64,000 bases of DNA from Mariannaea sp. PMI_226 (taxonomy: Eukaryota > Ascomycota > Sordariomycetes > Hypocreales > Nectriaceae), in contig JANFOG010000005.1 in NCBI GenBank assembly GCA_024336345.1, forward strand, positions 1,178,001 to 1,242,000, written 5' to 3'. Shown piece after piece: positions 1-10,379 of the stretch. The notes below the pieces were generated by a model that had not been told where the DNA came from, did no database searches, and was given only the letters and a program-made list of their open reading frames with translations. Position 1 is the stretch's first letter; each line of letters opens with the position of its first letter. Position numbers and translations under genes: made by a program.

Positions 1-224
1 TCAAAGCGCTGAACGAGATTTGTGTCGAGCTGGATCTTCTGGAGCTGGTCACGATAGGTCATGTCCCTCTCGCGCTGGAACTTGTCGCTCATGGTAGCCA
101 GGCGGTCCATGAGAGCTTGGCGCTTGCGATCCCTCTTGGATTGAGAGGGCGGCTGAGGGGATCCGCGCCGTTCGACGGCGCGACCACCTACAGCATTGGG
201 GATGGCTGCGTCATTGGCAGCCAT
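1..224 (-). CDS. 5' part of a conserved fungal protein, Dep1/Sds3-like (tentative), cut by the left edge
   Basis: The ATG on the minus strand is at 224 and the frame stays open to base 1, giving 74 complete codons. The start reads MAANDAAIPNAVGG, then a Pro/Ser/Arg-rich stretch, then a charged segment containing SKRDRKRQALMDRLATMSDK and MTYRDQLQKIQLDTNLVQRF. This basic helix-forming block resembles the entry to the Sds3/Dep1-like region of fungal Rpd3L histone deacetylase subunits. That match is from memory of the family style and is weak. The rest of the gene lies outside the window. No intron is needed in the visible part. The Kozak region (tcaacATGG) is acceptable. Confidence 0.6.
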   Translation of the reverse strand, partial: MAANDAAIPNAVGGRAVERRGSPQPPSQSKRDRKRQALMDRLATMSDKFQRERDMTYRDQLQKIQLDTNLVQRF

Positions 225-425
225 GTTGAAGAATAGGATAACTTGTGATTCTGATGGCAGAGTATGCTGGGCGACAAGAGTATCGGGGCTTGTAGAAGCA
301 GGAAATAAATGCTAGAGAGGGATGGGTGTAGAGGGAGAGGCTGTTGAAGGAGAGGGGGGTTGTATGTGTGAGTGGGAGAGAGAGAGGAGAGAAAGTAGTA
401 AGAGGAACTGCAGCTGTCTCGACCC

Positions 426-465
426 AGTGCAGTGCAGTGTAGTGCAGTGTAGTATAGTGCAGTAC
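426..465. repeat. AGTGC/AGTGT pentanucleotide tandem repeat
   Basis: Eight consecutive 5-nt units starting at 426: agtgc, agtgc, agtgt, agtgc, agtgt, agtat, agtgc, agtac. It lies about 200 bp upstream of the ATG of the left-edge gene. Confidence 0.85.
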
Positions 466-844
466 AGCGTTTCAGGGTCTGAAAATGCCGGGCCTTTCGC
501 TGTGAAGCTTCGCCAAACGCAAAAGCCGGAGCAAGCGCGAAAGACAGAATAAGAATAGAAGACGGGCGAGCTGGGAAGGATTTGCACAATCTTGATCCTT
601 AGTCTTATTGTTCAATACACGAATGAGAACAGCAACAGGGAACAAACGAGTTGTGCGTGTTGTTCAGCCTTCTGCCGGCCAAGGCGCCTGCATGACCGCT
701 TAGGGAGTGGGCGGCTGGCTTCCGTTCACCGCCTTCCAAGAACGGCAATTTGTCTCTTGAGATTAGCTGCAGTCCCCGACTTACATCCGAGCAGTGTCGT
801 AAGACAGCATGCTGTGCTGTGATTGGTCATTTTACTGTCTGCTT

Positions 845-890
845 GGATTGATTATTGATTGACTGATTGATGTATTGATTGATTGATGGG
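845..890. repeat. Imperfect ATTG/TTGA tetranucleotide repeat
   Basis: Run of gattgatt-type units with small interruptions in non-coding sequence. A TTTA-rich run follows at about 1001-1037. Confidence 0.75.
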
Positions 891-1387
891 TCATGAATTG
901 ATATTGTTCATTGACAGATTGAAGTATCTATTGTGTAGACAGACAGGCAGGTAGGCAGTTTGCATTATTCATTGCATTCACGTCACATTTCTTTCTCTCC
1001 TTATTTTATTTTATTTATTTATTTATTTTATCTTTTTTACCTTTCAATCCAATTCAAAGTCTCATTGTGCCGATCGTTTAAGCTTCTTGCAACTTTCTAT
1101 CCCTTTTACCCTCTCTCATTATGATAAAAGTCCATAGCTTTTCTTTTCCAGCTCAGAGAGTGATTAAGGTAAGATCCGAATACGTAGAGAATTATGACTT
1201 GCAAGACCTTAATGCGTAATAATCGAACATGGATAATAAGAAAGCCATATGTCCATCTCATCTCTCTCTCTAACTCAGCCCAAGGCATTCTCTTCTCATC
1301 CTGATCCAGCACCTACACAAGTCTCCTGGGTAATTGCATAATAATCGTCAATAGTTGCTGTACGCTGTAATCATATGCGCTATAGTC

Positions 1388-2533
1388 TTATAGTCCGCCC
1401 CGAAGCTTTTGAAGCTGGCTAATCAAACCAAACCCGCCGGGTCCAGCCTTTGTCTCCTCCACCACAGGAACATCTCTTGTGATGCTCGCCTTGCGTGTAT
1501 GCAGCGTCTCCGGCCTGCCCTCCTTCTTCGTTGCCTGATCCATTTCTCTCATCAGGTCTCGGTGTCGTTCCTCCACCATCTTAGCTAGGCTTTCAATAAA
1601 TTTGTTTCTACCCTTCTCTTCTGCTGTATCGTTCCACACCCGTGTCAACTCTTTGAGTTGCTCAATCCGCCGTGCTGCCTTCTCAATCCCTTCCACAGGG
1701 TCCTCTGTTTTGGTCAATAGGGATGAAATCTCTTCCCTGAACTTCTTCAGGTTCTCTTGGCCCTTTTCTTCTGAGCTCTGTTGTGCTGAGCCGGGTTCCG
1801 GTGCAGAAACAGACAGAAAAGATGAGCTAACAGAGAGTTCGGATGGAGGGAAGACAAACTCCATGGCATCTCCGAACGTCTTTATGACTGTGTCCAAACG
1901 AGATCGTACCAAGGTGAGAGTCTGCAATTGTTTGATGAACTCAGGATCATCAACTGAGGTGCCATCAGCAGAGGGTGTTTGGGTTGAGGCAACCGATTTA
2001 TCGTCTTTTACTGTAGTCGTTGCGCCTACTCCTGTTCCGGCTGCTACAGCATTGCTTCTTGTTTCAATTAATTCCTGCACGCCTCCAGGGACAAATTTCT
2101 TGATATCGTCCTGAAGCGTTTCATTTATCGTCTCGGTAAGGCTCAGTGTCTCGCCCCGCAACAGTTCAACCTCATAGGCAAGGCGACTCCCACTCCTGAG
2201 GATGTCGTCGGTCAGCTGTGTCAGCGTGTTTGACAGGCGCGCCGTGTGCGCGTTGAGCTGGGTAATAAGAGTCTGCGCCTGTGTGGACAGTTCGGCGACG
2301 TCAGATCCTGGCCGACCAGCCACGGAGCGATGCTGCACTGGTGGTAGATTGGCATTGAGAAACTGGGCTGGGTCGAAGTTTGGATCTAGGAAATCCTGGA
2401 GAAACTCTTCTGAAGTGTGTGATGATTTGGGCTGAATAGTTGCTCTTGATTTCCGGCGAGAGTGCCCACTCCTAAACTGTTGGCTGGCGCTGCTCGTCGC
2501 TCGTCGTCGCCCCTGCTTCAGGTCGGACGCCAT
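1388..2533 (-). CDS. Conserved oligomeric Golgi complex subunit, COG7-like (probable)
   Basis: Single exon of 381 aa. The open frame continues upstream to 2587, but the first ATG is at 2533 (MASDLKQGRRR), so I start there. A basic Ser-rich N-terminus is followed by a motif LQDFLDPNFDPAQFLNANLP, then long heptad-like helices with SRLAYEVELLRGETLSLTE and LTLVRSRLDTVIKTFGDAME. The layout (a short 'F-D-x-x-x-[FW]-[LI]-N' entry motif, then coiled coil, then 'RLD..I..FGDAM') resembles fungal Cog7/Cog5 proteins, which act in retrograde vesicle tethering at the Golgi. The protein is much shorter than animal COG7 (about 770 aa), as I would expect for the fungal form, but the subunit assignment is inference. 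It shares a 292-bp divergent promoter with the YggS gene. Confidence 0.6.
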   Translation of the reverse strand: MASDLKQGRRRATSSASQQFRSGHSRRKSRATIQPKSSHTSEEFLQDFLDPNFDPAQFLNANLPPVQHRSVAGRPGSDVAELSTQAQTLITQLNAHTARLSNTLTQLTDDILRSGSRLAYEVELLRGETLSLTETINETLQDDIKKFVPGGVQELIETRSNAVAAGTGVGATTTVKDDKSVASTQTPSADGTSVDDPEFIKQLQTLTLVRSRLDTVIKTFGDAMEFVFPPSELSVSSSFLSVSAPEPGSAQQSSEEKGQENLKKFREEISSLLTKTEDPVEGIEKAARRIEQLKELTRVWNDTAEEKGRNKFIESLAKMVEERHRDLMREMDQATKKEGRPETLHTRKASITRDVPVVEETKAGPGGFGLISQLQKLRGGL

Positions 2534-2825
2534 CTTAGCCACCGTCTTAGGTCCTCCAATTTCCCGGTGTTTTCTTTTGCTCCGCAATCAATCAGTCAAT
2601 GACAGCTGTTTGACGTGTGTCGGGCGACAACTGTGAGATGATATCCAGGTGTTGACTTATGTTATGAGAAGGCCACCTTATGCGGACCCTTGTGGCTGAG
2701 AGCCGATGATAACCCGATGTGACTGCTGGGAGGGTAGCTCTCCACTTACAACCTGCAATCATCACTCCCCAGACGGGCGGCCGATATCTCATCTCTACCA
2801 CTTCAAAACCCCTGAGCAAAAAGAT
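2534..2825. promoter_or_regulatory. Short divergent promoter between the COG-like and YggS-like genes
   Basis: The 292 bp between the two ATGs must hold both promoters and leaders. No TATA box stands out. It contains a local short inverted element around cacctta...aaggcc. Confidence 0.4.
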
Positions 2826-3759
2826 ATGAGCGAGTCACAGGAAGATATGAAGATTGACCCAGCAAGAGCCCAGGCGCTCATCTCCCAACTTGGCTCCGTC
2901 AAAGAGCGCCTTGCTGCTGTGGCAAATGGCCGAAATGTGAGTTAGCGATTCTCGACTCTTTCGCATCGTATTTGTATCGATCCTATTTCGCAACATGATT
3001 TCCTGACATGCCAACAGGTCAGACTCGTCGCTGTATCCAAGCTAAAGCCTGTAAATGATATCCTGGCTCTTCACCAGGCTCCGGCCTCCCAACTTCACTT
3101 TGGTGAAAACTACGCCCAAGAGTTGACTCAAAAAGCCTCTTTGCTTCCTAACACTATCCAGTGGCACTTTATTGGTGGCCTGCAGTCAGGTATGATGGAA
3201 ATTTCTCAAACTACGGGTTTCAACAGAGTTCATCTAACACGATACCTCAGGCCACTGCAAGTCCATTGCGAAGATTCCCAACCTTTTTTGTGTCTCTAGC
3301 GTAGACACATCCAAGAAGGCTCAGCTCCTCAACACCACTCGCGGTAATCTTATTTCTTCTCAACCAGATGCTCCCAAGCTTTCCGTGCACGTCCAGGTCA
3401 ACACCTCCGGGGAAGATGCGAAGTCCGGTTGTGCCCCTGGCGATGAGACTGTAGCTCTGTGTCGTGAAATCATCGAGACGTGCCCCAACCTCAATCTCAT
3501 TGGTCTCATGACTATCGGTGCCATCGCCCGCAGCAAGGCCACCACTCCAGATAATGAAAATGAGGACTTCTTGACGTTGACGGAACAGCGGGATCTAGTG
3601 GAAAGGGAGCTAGGCTTGAGTCAGGGTAGCTTGGAGTTGAGCATGGGCATGAGTGAGGACTTTGAGGGTGCTGTGAGATTAGGTAGCGGCGAAGTCCGGG
3701 TTGGAAGCACAATCTTTGGTCAGCGACCAGCCAGAGCAGATGCTAAAATCAAAGAATAA
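2826..3759 (+). CDS. YggS/PROSC family pyridoxal-phosphate homeostasis protein
   Basis: Three exons: 2826-2936, 3018-3189, 3251-3759; 263 aa. Both introns are GT-AG and phase is kept. It is the fungal orthologue of yeast YBL036C, bacterial YggS and human PLPBP, a fold-III PLP-binding protein that buffers free pyridoxal phosphate in cytosol or mitochondria. The PLP lysine is expected to be K45 in the motif VAVSKLKP. Other family blocks are HFGENYAQEL, WHFIGGLQSGHCKSIAK, VQVNTSGEDAKSG, LIGLMTIG, LSMGMSEDFEGAVRLGS and VRVGSTIFG. The length fits the family (230-260 aa). The start at 2826 (MSESQEDMKID) is chosen over an upstream in-frame ATG at 2706, because the upstream extension has no family similarity and lies in the shared promoter. 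Confidence 0.93.
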
Positions 3760-4182
3760 GTAGTGAATAAATTTAGGACAAAGACAATTGAAGGGCTGTA
3801 AAGATCAATGCAGCTTGCTGGCTTGCGAGATCGTTCAAATCATACGAAGTAACCATAGGTTTTAGCCGGCTGGCAAAAGTGAGAAAAATACGAAATCGTC
3901 AAGTCGGAAGCCATTAGATCCAAAACGAGAAACTCATGGTATCAACTAGAAAACTATATCCTCCCCGTCCGCAATCGCTATGCTACGTGGCAGATTGGCA
4001 ATCTTTGTCCACTGGCTCCGGCGGTAACTGACTATACAGCGCAGGGTACTTTTCTGATTAAAGACCAATCGACAGTCCATTCCTCATGCTAGATCCCAAA
4101 CGCCCGTGTGATTGTGTGTTGCGATACTAAGACAACTCCATTGACATGAATTACATACAAGACAAAACCGTCCAGGTGCTAT
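3760..4182. other. Convergent intergenic region
   Basis: 423 bp between the stop codons of the YggS-like gene and the AP-2 alpha gene. It holds only 3' untranslated sequence as far as I can see. Confidence 0.6.
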
Positions 4183-7100
4183 TTAATTAACCATCACATT
4201 CCGGAACGAGTCCGAAACCTCCTCTCGCGTAGGAGGCTCCAGCCGGTCACCCGGCACACCTGCAGCTAGGCGGTCTTGCATGAGCTTGAAAAGAACAGTA
4301 GGGACGGAATCGTCGGTTGCGCGAATGGTCAGTCGAATCATCTACAAATACGAAGTTAGCACAAGCAAAATCGGGTACTAAATCTAGAGAAGGTATTACC
4401 TGAGTTGAGTAGTTCGGCTCCAGCCTCATCAAACAGCCAAACTTGCCGCCCTCAGACGTGTGCAGGACGCTCGCACCAACAACGTTCTTGGGATTGGGAT
4501 CGACCATGTCCAACAGCTTCCACCTAAAGCCTTCCACGGTCTTGAGGACAAAGGATTCAGTAATCTCCCTTTGGCCAGGCTTAGAGACGCCAAAGACTCC
4601 TTGGGCCTCTCGAGGAGCCCCTCCAATTTGCTTCCACCTCTTGAAAAAGTCTTCAGCACTCAGCTCAGCAGGGTCCATGAACTTGTGAATCGTCACAGGA
4701 AGCTTGAGGGTCAACGCTTGCAAAGCACCAGCCAAGTAGCTAATTCGAACCGTTGGGCTCTTCTCAAAAACCTTCTTTGATTCGAACATGACCACCTGCT
4801 GGGACTGTCCTCCTGGAGAAATGGAACTATCCGGAAGATTCTTAACATCCCAGGTAAGGTTGCTCTTCTCACTCTCGTCCAGGTCCAGTGTCGTCGTGAA
4901 AGAGCCCATCACAGCAGGTGTCTTGTTTTTGAAGTATGTGATCAAGCAGGCCATCTGGCCTCGATATTCAGAGCGAATACCAATTTGAAGTTGGCCATCT
5001 TCATAAAGAACACCATCTGCCTTAACTAGCAGTCTGTTATAGCCATGCTCCCAACCAGGAGACAAGTGTGCGGCACTCGCCAAGTTAGGAGCCTTCAACA
5101 TCTTTGGCTCCGATGGAGAAGGAGCATTCATATCCAATCCCGCTAAGTCAGACGCGCCATTGGCATGTCCGTTAGCACCATTGGCACCATTTGCGCCATT
5201 CGTGTTTCCATTCATAGGAGCTGTTGAACTAAATGTTCTCTTCAAAGCACCTGTCTTAGCCATGTTCAACTCTGTAGCATCTGTGTTCGCATCTTTTCCA
5301 CCAACCACCCAGGTCCTTCGGTCACTGGTGTTGGCGTGCTTTTGATGGAGTCGGGACAAAAGTGCAGATTGTCTCTCAGGGAAAGGAGGCATCTCATCAC
5401 AAATTGTTCGTAGCAGGTCATCTGTGGGCATCCGTATCAAGGTCAGGTACTCGCAGGCTCTCTGCTGAAGCTCTGAGTCGAGGTTGTGGCTATGAAACTC
5501 AAACACATGCAAAAGCTGGGGCTTGATTTCTGGGAACAAATTGACGAACTTGACAAAACAAGACAAGATCATCGCACGAGTGCCCGAGGAACACCCTGTC
5601 AGCTTCGACTGCAAAGCCATGAACTGCTCAATGGGGCTGCACCGAGGTTGGTCGGCAATGAGGTGACCAAATTCACCCAAAATATATGCGCCAATCTTGA
5701 CCAGCGTCTCATGGCAGTGATCCGACTTGACATACTGAAGGGCGTTTTGGGCAGCGTAGATTTGAAGCTCTTCGTTGTTTGTCACGATCTGGATCACTCG
5801 TTGCCAAACCTCATCACTGACATGGTCTCCGGCCATTGCAATCAGCCGAAGCGAGATGTCAACGTACCACTGGACATCAGTGGCATATTTCTCCGTAAGG
5901 ATGGCGATCTTAAGAACCATCTCCTCACGGATAGCAAAGTCGGCATTCTGAAGATAGTGCAGAAGTTCCCCAACAATCACCTGAGCGTTCGAGGCATCAC
6001 ACATGCTGTATAGCAAGTCAAGGCCCTTGCGACGCACACTAATATCTCGGTCTTTCAGGGAGCCAAGAATAATATCTTGGTGTTGCTTAATGGGGTCCAG
6101 GGTTTCGGCGCGGGCGGCAAGATGTGTCATTGCTTCCAAACCAAGGTACCTCACATTAGTCTCTCGGCTCTGAATAAATCGGCCTAACCTAGAAGAAATT
6201 TGCTTCATCAAGCCATGTTCAGTATCCAGATGGATGATGAGGTTAATGGCTTCGAAGAGAACAGCATTTTGGGCGTTGTTCTGTTGAACGTTCTTGCTAG
6301 ACTCCATTGCCAAATTGAGAATCTTTTGCAGAGACTCGCGGATCATTTCTCTGACATGGGTGTCATCTGTAAAGTCAACTTAACGAGGGCACAAAGTGGA
6401 GGGTTAGCTGCGCGCAACTTACCAGCAGGAGGGAAGTACTGAAGCAATCGGAGGAGCTTGACCTGGAGCCAGGGACAGGGCACCTTGTAGTAAAGGTAGT
6501 CGGTGGTATATTCGCCATCGATGAGGATGCGCTTCAGCCTAGCCGCTGCTTTTGCGTATGCACCCTTATACTGTTCCAAGTTGTCCTGAGCCAGGGCCAT
6601 GACAAGCGACGTGACCGAAAGCGCAACTCCCAGGTCCGAGTCGTCCATGAGATGAATAATGCGCTCCGCCCATTGAGGGGAGACGATGTCAGGGTGCTTG
6701 CGATACAATCGGAGCAGGGTAAGGGCAGCTTTCTTCTTCACAAACGATTTAGAAGCTCTGTGACGCGAATTAGTATGGACTAAATAGAGGTGGATGTGGT
6801 AACGTACGGGGAAATCAAGAGCCTATGGACCTCCCCATTAAGCGCCTCTCCCATTTCTCGACTTCCAACATTGGCAATTGCATGGAGGGCAAGGCAATTG
6901 AATAGTTCGTTGTGATCGAGAAGATCCTTGCGAATACTGTTGACAACCAGGTGTAGCAGCTCGTGTTTCTCATGTAGGAATAGGGTCATGGCTAGGTAGC
7001 CGATCTGCTTTTCGGAGTATTTGTTGGCGGAAATGAGGTTGACAGCCTCTAGATGCCCAAAGTCGACATTCCATCCCAGGATATAAATGTACAAGAGCTT

Positions 7101-7304
7101 GCACACATATTTTTTCTTGTGATAGCCACTCAAATTGCCGTCCTTGAACTTCTGTCTGATGTTGGCAAGCTCCTTGTTGATTCGCTTCTCTTCCAATTCT
7201 CGAGCACGAGCATTTCTCAAATCAGCAATGAACTGTACCAAGCCGCGCATATTCGAATTGCTGCTGCTCGATCGGCCGAGAAAGCCGCCGCCAGTGGACG
7301 ACAT
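4183..7304 (-). CDS. AP-2 complex subunit alpha (alpha-adaptin)
   Basis: Four exons on the minus strand: 7304-6808, 6757-6423, 6366-4400, 4341-4183; 985 aa, the normal size. All junctions are GT-AG and keep phase. The N-terminal trunk (about 1-600) begins with MRGLVQFIADLRNARARELE and carries the basic patch GYHKKKYVCKL (KKK at 63-65) that binds PI(4,5)P2 in animal alpha-adaptin. The hinge (about 650-700) contains a low-complexity Asn-Gly-Ala run. The C-terminal appendage follows, with MIRLTIRATDDSVPTVLF encoded at the start of the last exon. The protein is the large subunit of the plasma-membrane clathrin adaptor for endocytosis. The ATG at 7304 starts MSSTGGGFLGRSSSS. The gene is divergent from the NDUFAF5-like gene. 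Confidence 0.96.
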
Positions 7305-8216
7305 GATGGGCGGAATGTCAGGGTAGTTGATCTGAAGTCTTGAGGTTCCCGCGCAGGTAATTTACTAATGACCCCTAATTCGACAGATGGCGTAGGGAAA
7401 ACGGGCAAGGCCAGCCAGTGATCAGACGCCTCGACAGGTAAAAGCAAAAAGAAAAAAAAAAGTTCACAGGTCTCCCGATCAAGGTCCAAATTATTATCGC
7501 ATAGATTGCATAGTCGGCTCAAGAAGCCCAGGCAGCCTAGAGAGCGGCGCACATGAAGTGCTGGTAGACGGAGGCGATGGAGGGGGGCAAGAGGCCGGGA
7601 GGCACGGAGAGTGGGCGGTCGTGGGCTCGTGGGCTGACGAGATGCAGCTCCGTCGTCGTCGAAAGGTTCAGGAGAAGGGACGGGGTCCGAGGAGGAGGAG
7701 GAGGACGCAGTGGTAGCGATCGCAAATGGATACAGCGAAGGCTTGCAAAATGCAAGTATTGGTGTCGTGGACAGACCAGAGAGAGGCGGAGACGGGGAGA
7801 AAGTGGACGGAAGTGTGCGCTTTCTCTCTAACGTTAGGTTGGCAAGGTCAGTTGGTGTTCTCGCTGGCGCTGGCGCACTCTTGCTTCTTACCCGCTGTAC
7901 AGGTACGGCACCAATACAGGTACGGAGTACTTTGCACGTATTGGGCACAATCATGGCCAGTGTCTCCTGCTTTGAGTAGGGAGTACAGTACGTAGCTCAA
8001 TTTCAACCGGGGCGTGGTGCACCATGTGCCCCGTGCGCCAATACTTGCACTGCATCCCACCGAAGAGCTCGACACCTCTCGTCATGACTTCAATCCGTTG
8101 ATACGGCCCTGGTGCTTTGCCCTTCCCTAAGCTTTCCTCACTCCGAATTTGCTCTCTGTGGGTTTCCCCTACAGACTTGGGGTGTCATGAAATCATGCTT
8201 GTGTGCCATTGCGACA
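7305..8216. promoter_or_regulatory. Divergent promoter between AP-2 alpha and the NDUFAF5-like gene
   Basis: 912 bp. The AP-2 side is pyrimidine-rich when read in the gene's direction. It contains an exact copy of the dispersed palindrome-like motif TACGGAGTAC (7921-7930). Long frames here (e.g. 7217-7954 minus) are Arg/Pro/Ser-rich, overlap the AP-2 start in another frame and look spurious. A possible leader intron acceptor (cccctacag) ends at about 8174. Confidence 0.5.
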
Positions 8217-9326
8217 ATGCGCCCTAGCTTGCGCGCCCTCTCTCGACCTGCTATTGCTTGCCTTCCACCTACCGGCTGTCGGTCCTATGCGATCCAAGCA
8301 CCAGGAGCCCCCCGCTTCCAGGTCTTCAATCGACGAGCCAAATGGCTTCAGAAGGAGCGCATCGCTGCTAATCCTGAGGAAAGCCGTCAGGCTGACTATC
8401 TCAAGGATGAGGTAGCAGTGCGACTATCAGAACGCCTACTGGTAACGCACAGCCCTCATATCCAACACACCCCGCGTACAGTCTCCTCTAACATGATTTA
8501 TTAGGATATCAATCGCCATTTCCCTCGAGTTCTCGACCTCGGTGCCAATTCTTGCAATATAGCACGAGCTCTAGTTCGTGAGAACCCTGATCCCGATCCT
8601 GCGATGCCCGTCTCCCCGCCTTTGTCCACCCAAATCACTGAATTAGTGGCGGCGGAATCGTCGAAATCTTTACTATACCGAGATGTCGATGAGGATTTCA
8701 ACAAGCATCTCAATATCACTCGACAGGTCATCGATGACGAAGAATCCGTTCCCTTTGCGCCTAACTCTTTTGACTTGGTCATGAGTTCTCTCAGCTTGCA
8801 TTGGATCAACGATCTGCCAGGAGTTCTGTCCCAAATCAACAACGTCCTGAAGCCCGACTGCCCCTTCATCGGTGCCATGCTTGGCGGAGATACATTATTT
8901 GAGCTGCGAACTTCATTACAACTTGCCGAACAGGAAAGACGCGGTGGCATGTCTCCGCATGTGTCACCACTAGCTGATGTGAGAGATGTCGGTGGTCTCC
9001 TTCAAAAAGCTGGCTTTAAAATGCTTACCGTGGATGTCGATGATATCATTGTTGATTATCCCGATATGTTTGCTCTAATGCAGGATCTTCAAGCGATGGG
9101 TGAGGGAAATGCTGTCATTGGTAGAGAGATGGGTGCCATTCAGCGTGATACTCTTCTCGCTGGAGATGCCATCTACAGAGAGCTTCATGGCAACCCCGAC
9201 GGTACCATCCCCGCTACTTTCCGGATTATTTATATGATAGGATGGCATGAGGGCGAGAACCAGCCGAAGCCGCTGGCCAGAGGAAGCGGAGAGGTGAACC
9301 TGAAGGATATCTTGGAGCAAAAATGA
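8217..9326 (+). CDS. Mitochondrial SAM-dependent methyltransferase-like protein, NDUFAF5 type (complex I assembly)
   Basis: Two exons: 8217-8441 and 8505-9326; 348 aa. The N-terminus (MRPSLRALSRPA... CRSYAIQAPGAPRF) has the Arg/Ser/Ala composition of a mitochondrial presequence. The family blocks are QVFNRRAKWLQKERIA, the SAM-binding motif I VLDLGAN (84-90), DLVMSSLSLHWINDLPG, GAMLGGDTLFELR and GGLLQKAGFKMLTVDVD. The last part FRIIYMIGWHEGENQPKPL is typical of NDUFAF5. The human protein hydroxylates an arginine of complex I subunit NDUFS7 and supports early assembly. Motif I lacks the usual second Gly pattern (GANSCN instead of GxGxG), as is common in this group. An in-frame ATG 10 codons upstream (8187) is an alternative start. 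Confidence 0.9.
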
Positions 9327-9652
9327 TTTGCCCGCAGGACCGTTATGATGTAAAAATGAGTGTGTATTACCACCGTAGAAATCAAAATATCACTATCTAG
9401 AATTCAGCCGCTTGCAGGGCGAATTCCTAGAATACGTAAAACAGTACAAGAAGCTACCAACAAGCACCCTAGTGATTATGAGGGTGCTCATTTTGATGTA
9501 GGGATTCGGATGTGCTAGTACAGAACTCCTTGTCCGCAAAAGACGTAAATAAGCCTACGTCGCTGGTACGTATTTGTGTCGTCGTCAAAGATTCGTCAGG
9601 TCTGCGGTCCTGCTTCGGCCCAACAACAGGCAACTCGGTCCGGCTCAATAAT
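9327..9652. other. Convergent intergenic region
   Basis: 326 bp between the stops of the NDUFAF5-like and ARPC5 genes; only 3' flanking sequence seen. Confidence 0.6.
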
Positions 9653-10379
9653 CTATACCCTGCGCCAGTCCGTCATGGTACGGCCGATGCAACCCAATCC
9701 AGCAACCTCGACAACCTTCTCGTGCCAGCTCAATAGAACACTCATGGCAGCTGTGGCAGGCTCATTCGCGGCAGAAGGTCGTCCTCCAACTTGGCTGAAC
9801 CCCTGAGCTTCCTTGCTCGCCGATCTGGATGGGCTTCCACCAGTGGCCATTCCCTTGTAGCTGCATCGTAGTTGTTAATTGTTGCCCGAGCGATCCGGAT
9901 ATCAAGACATACATATACTTCATCAGCACGTCGAGGCACTCGCTGCCACCCTCGGATCCGTAGATGCTCTTCAGTAACGGACTCATGTCACTCGCTTTGA
10001 TCGATTGAAGGACTTCAAGGATTGTCTGGAGGTGCGCATCCTATTTTAAAATACCGCATTGGTCAGCTTTGTTTCTTGTGACTGTTGCCGCCATTTCCTA
10101 TCCGTTCGATGCTGGGTAATGTACCTTGGCAGCATCCTCGCCATTATAAACGGGAGTCTCTAGGCATCCCCTCAGCGCGCCTTCAGCATCGCCGCCTCGC
10201 AGAAGCTGTCTGATCTGGCCGTTGAGCTCCCGAACTTCAGATTCGCTAATAACGGGCTGTGGGGGGTGGAGGGTTGAAGTGTCGAAGTTGACGCTGGAAT
10301 CTTCGGTCAAGGCATCGATATCGATAGTTCGCCAAGTGTCGCTTAGCGTCGCGCTCGTGTGTTGCTGAATGATAGACAT
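9653..10379 (-). CDS. Actin-related protein 2/3 complex subunit 5 (ARPC5, p16)
   Basis: Three exons on the minus strand: 10379-10125, 10040-9913, 9860-9653; 196 aa. The second intron uses a GTATGT donor at 9912 and splits a codon, so that the joined sequence reads KYIYKGMATGG. The start MSIIQQHTSATLSDTWRTID is followed by the acidic/Asp-rich segment, a QIRQLLRGGDAEGAL helix, DVLMKY, and the C-terminal signature VVEVAGLGCIGRTMTDWRRV. The protein is part of the seven-subunit Arp2/3 actin nucleator used at endocytic patches. The family is usually 150-190 aa. The extra length lies in the Ser/Ala-rich loop between KGMA and WHEKV, which is common in filamentous fungi. The exon boundaries were chosen by phase and family fit. 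Confidence 0.93.

Larger units (their letters stand above)
225..1387. other. Intergenic: upstream region of the left-edge gene, with simple repeats
   Basis: No protein gene recognised. This is the promoter side of the left-edge gene and the 3' side of the COG-like gene. It contains a pentanucleotide repeat (426-465), an ATTG-type repeat (about 845-890) and an A/T-rich TTTA repeat (about 1001-1037). Open frames here (e.g. about 188-589 minus) are low-complexity and lack family resemblance. Confidence 0.6.

Noticed and set aside
7217..7954. 245-codon open frame (-) upstream of AP-2 alpha
   Set aside because: It overlaps the AP-2 first exon in another frame and is low-complexity leader sequence; the true AP-2 start at 7304 is well supported.
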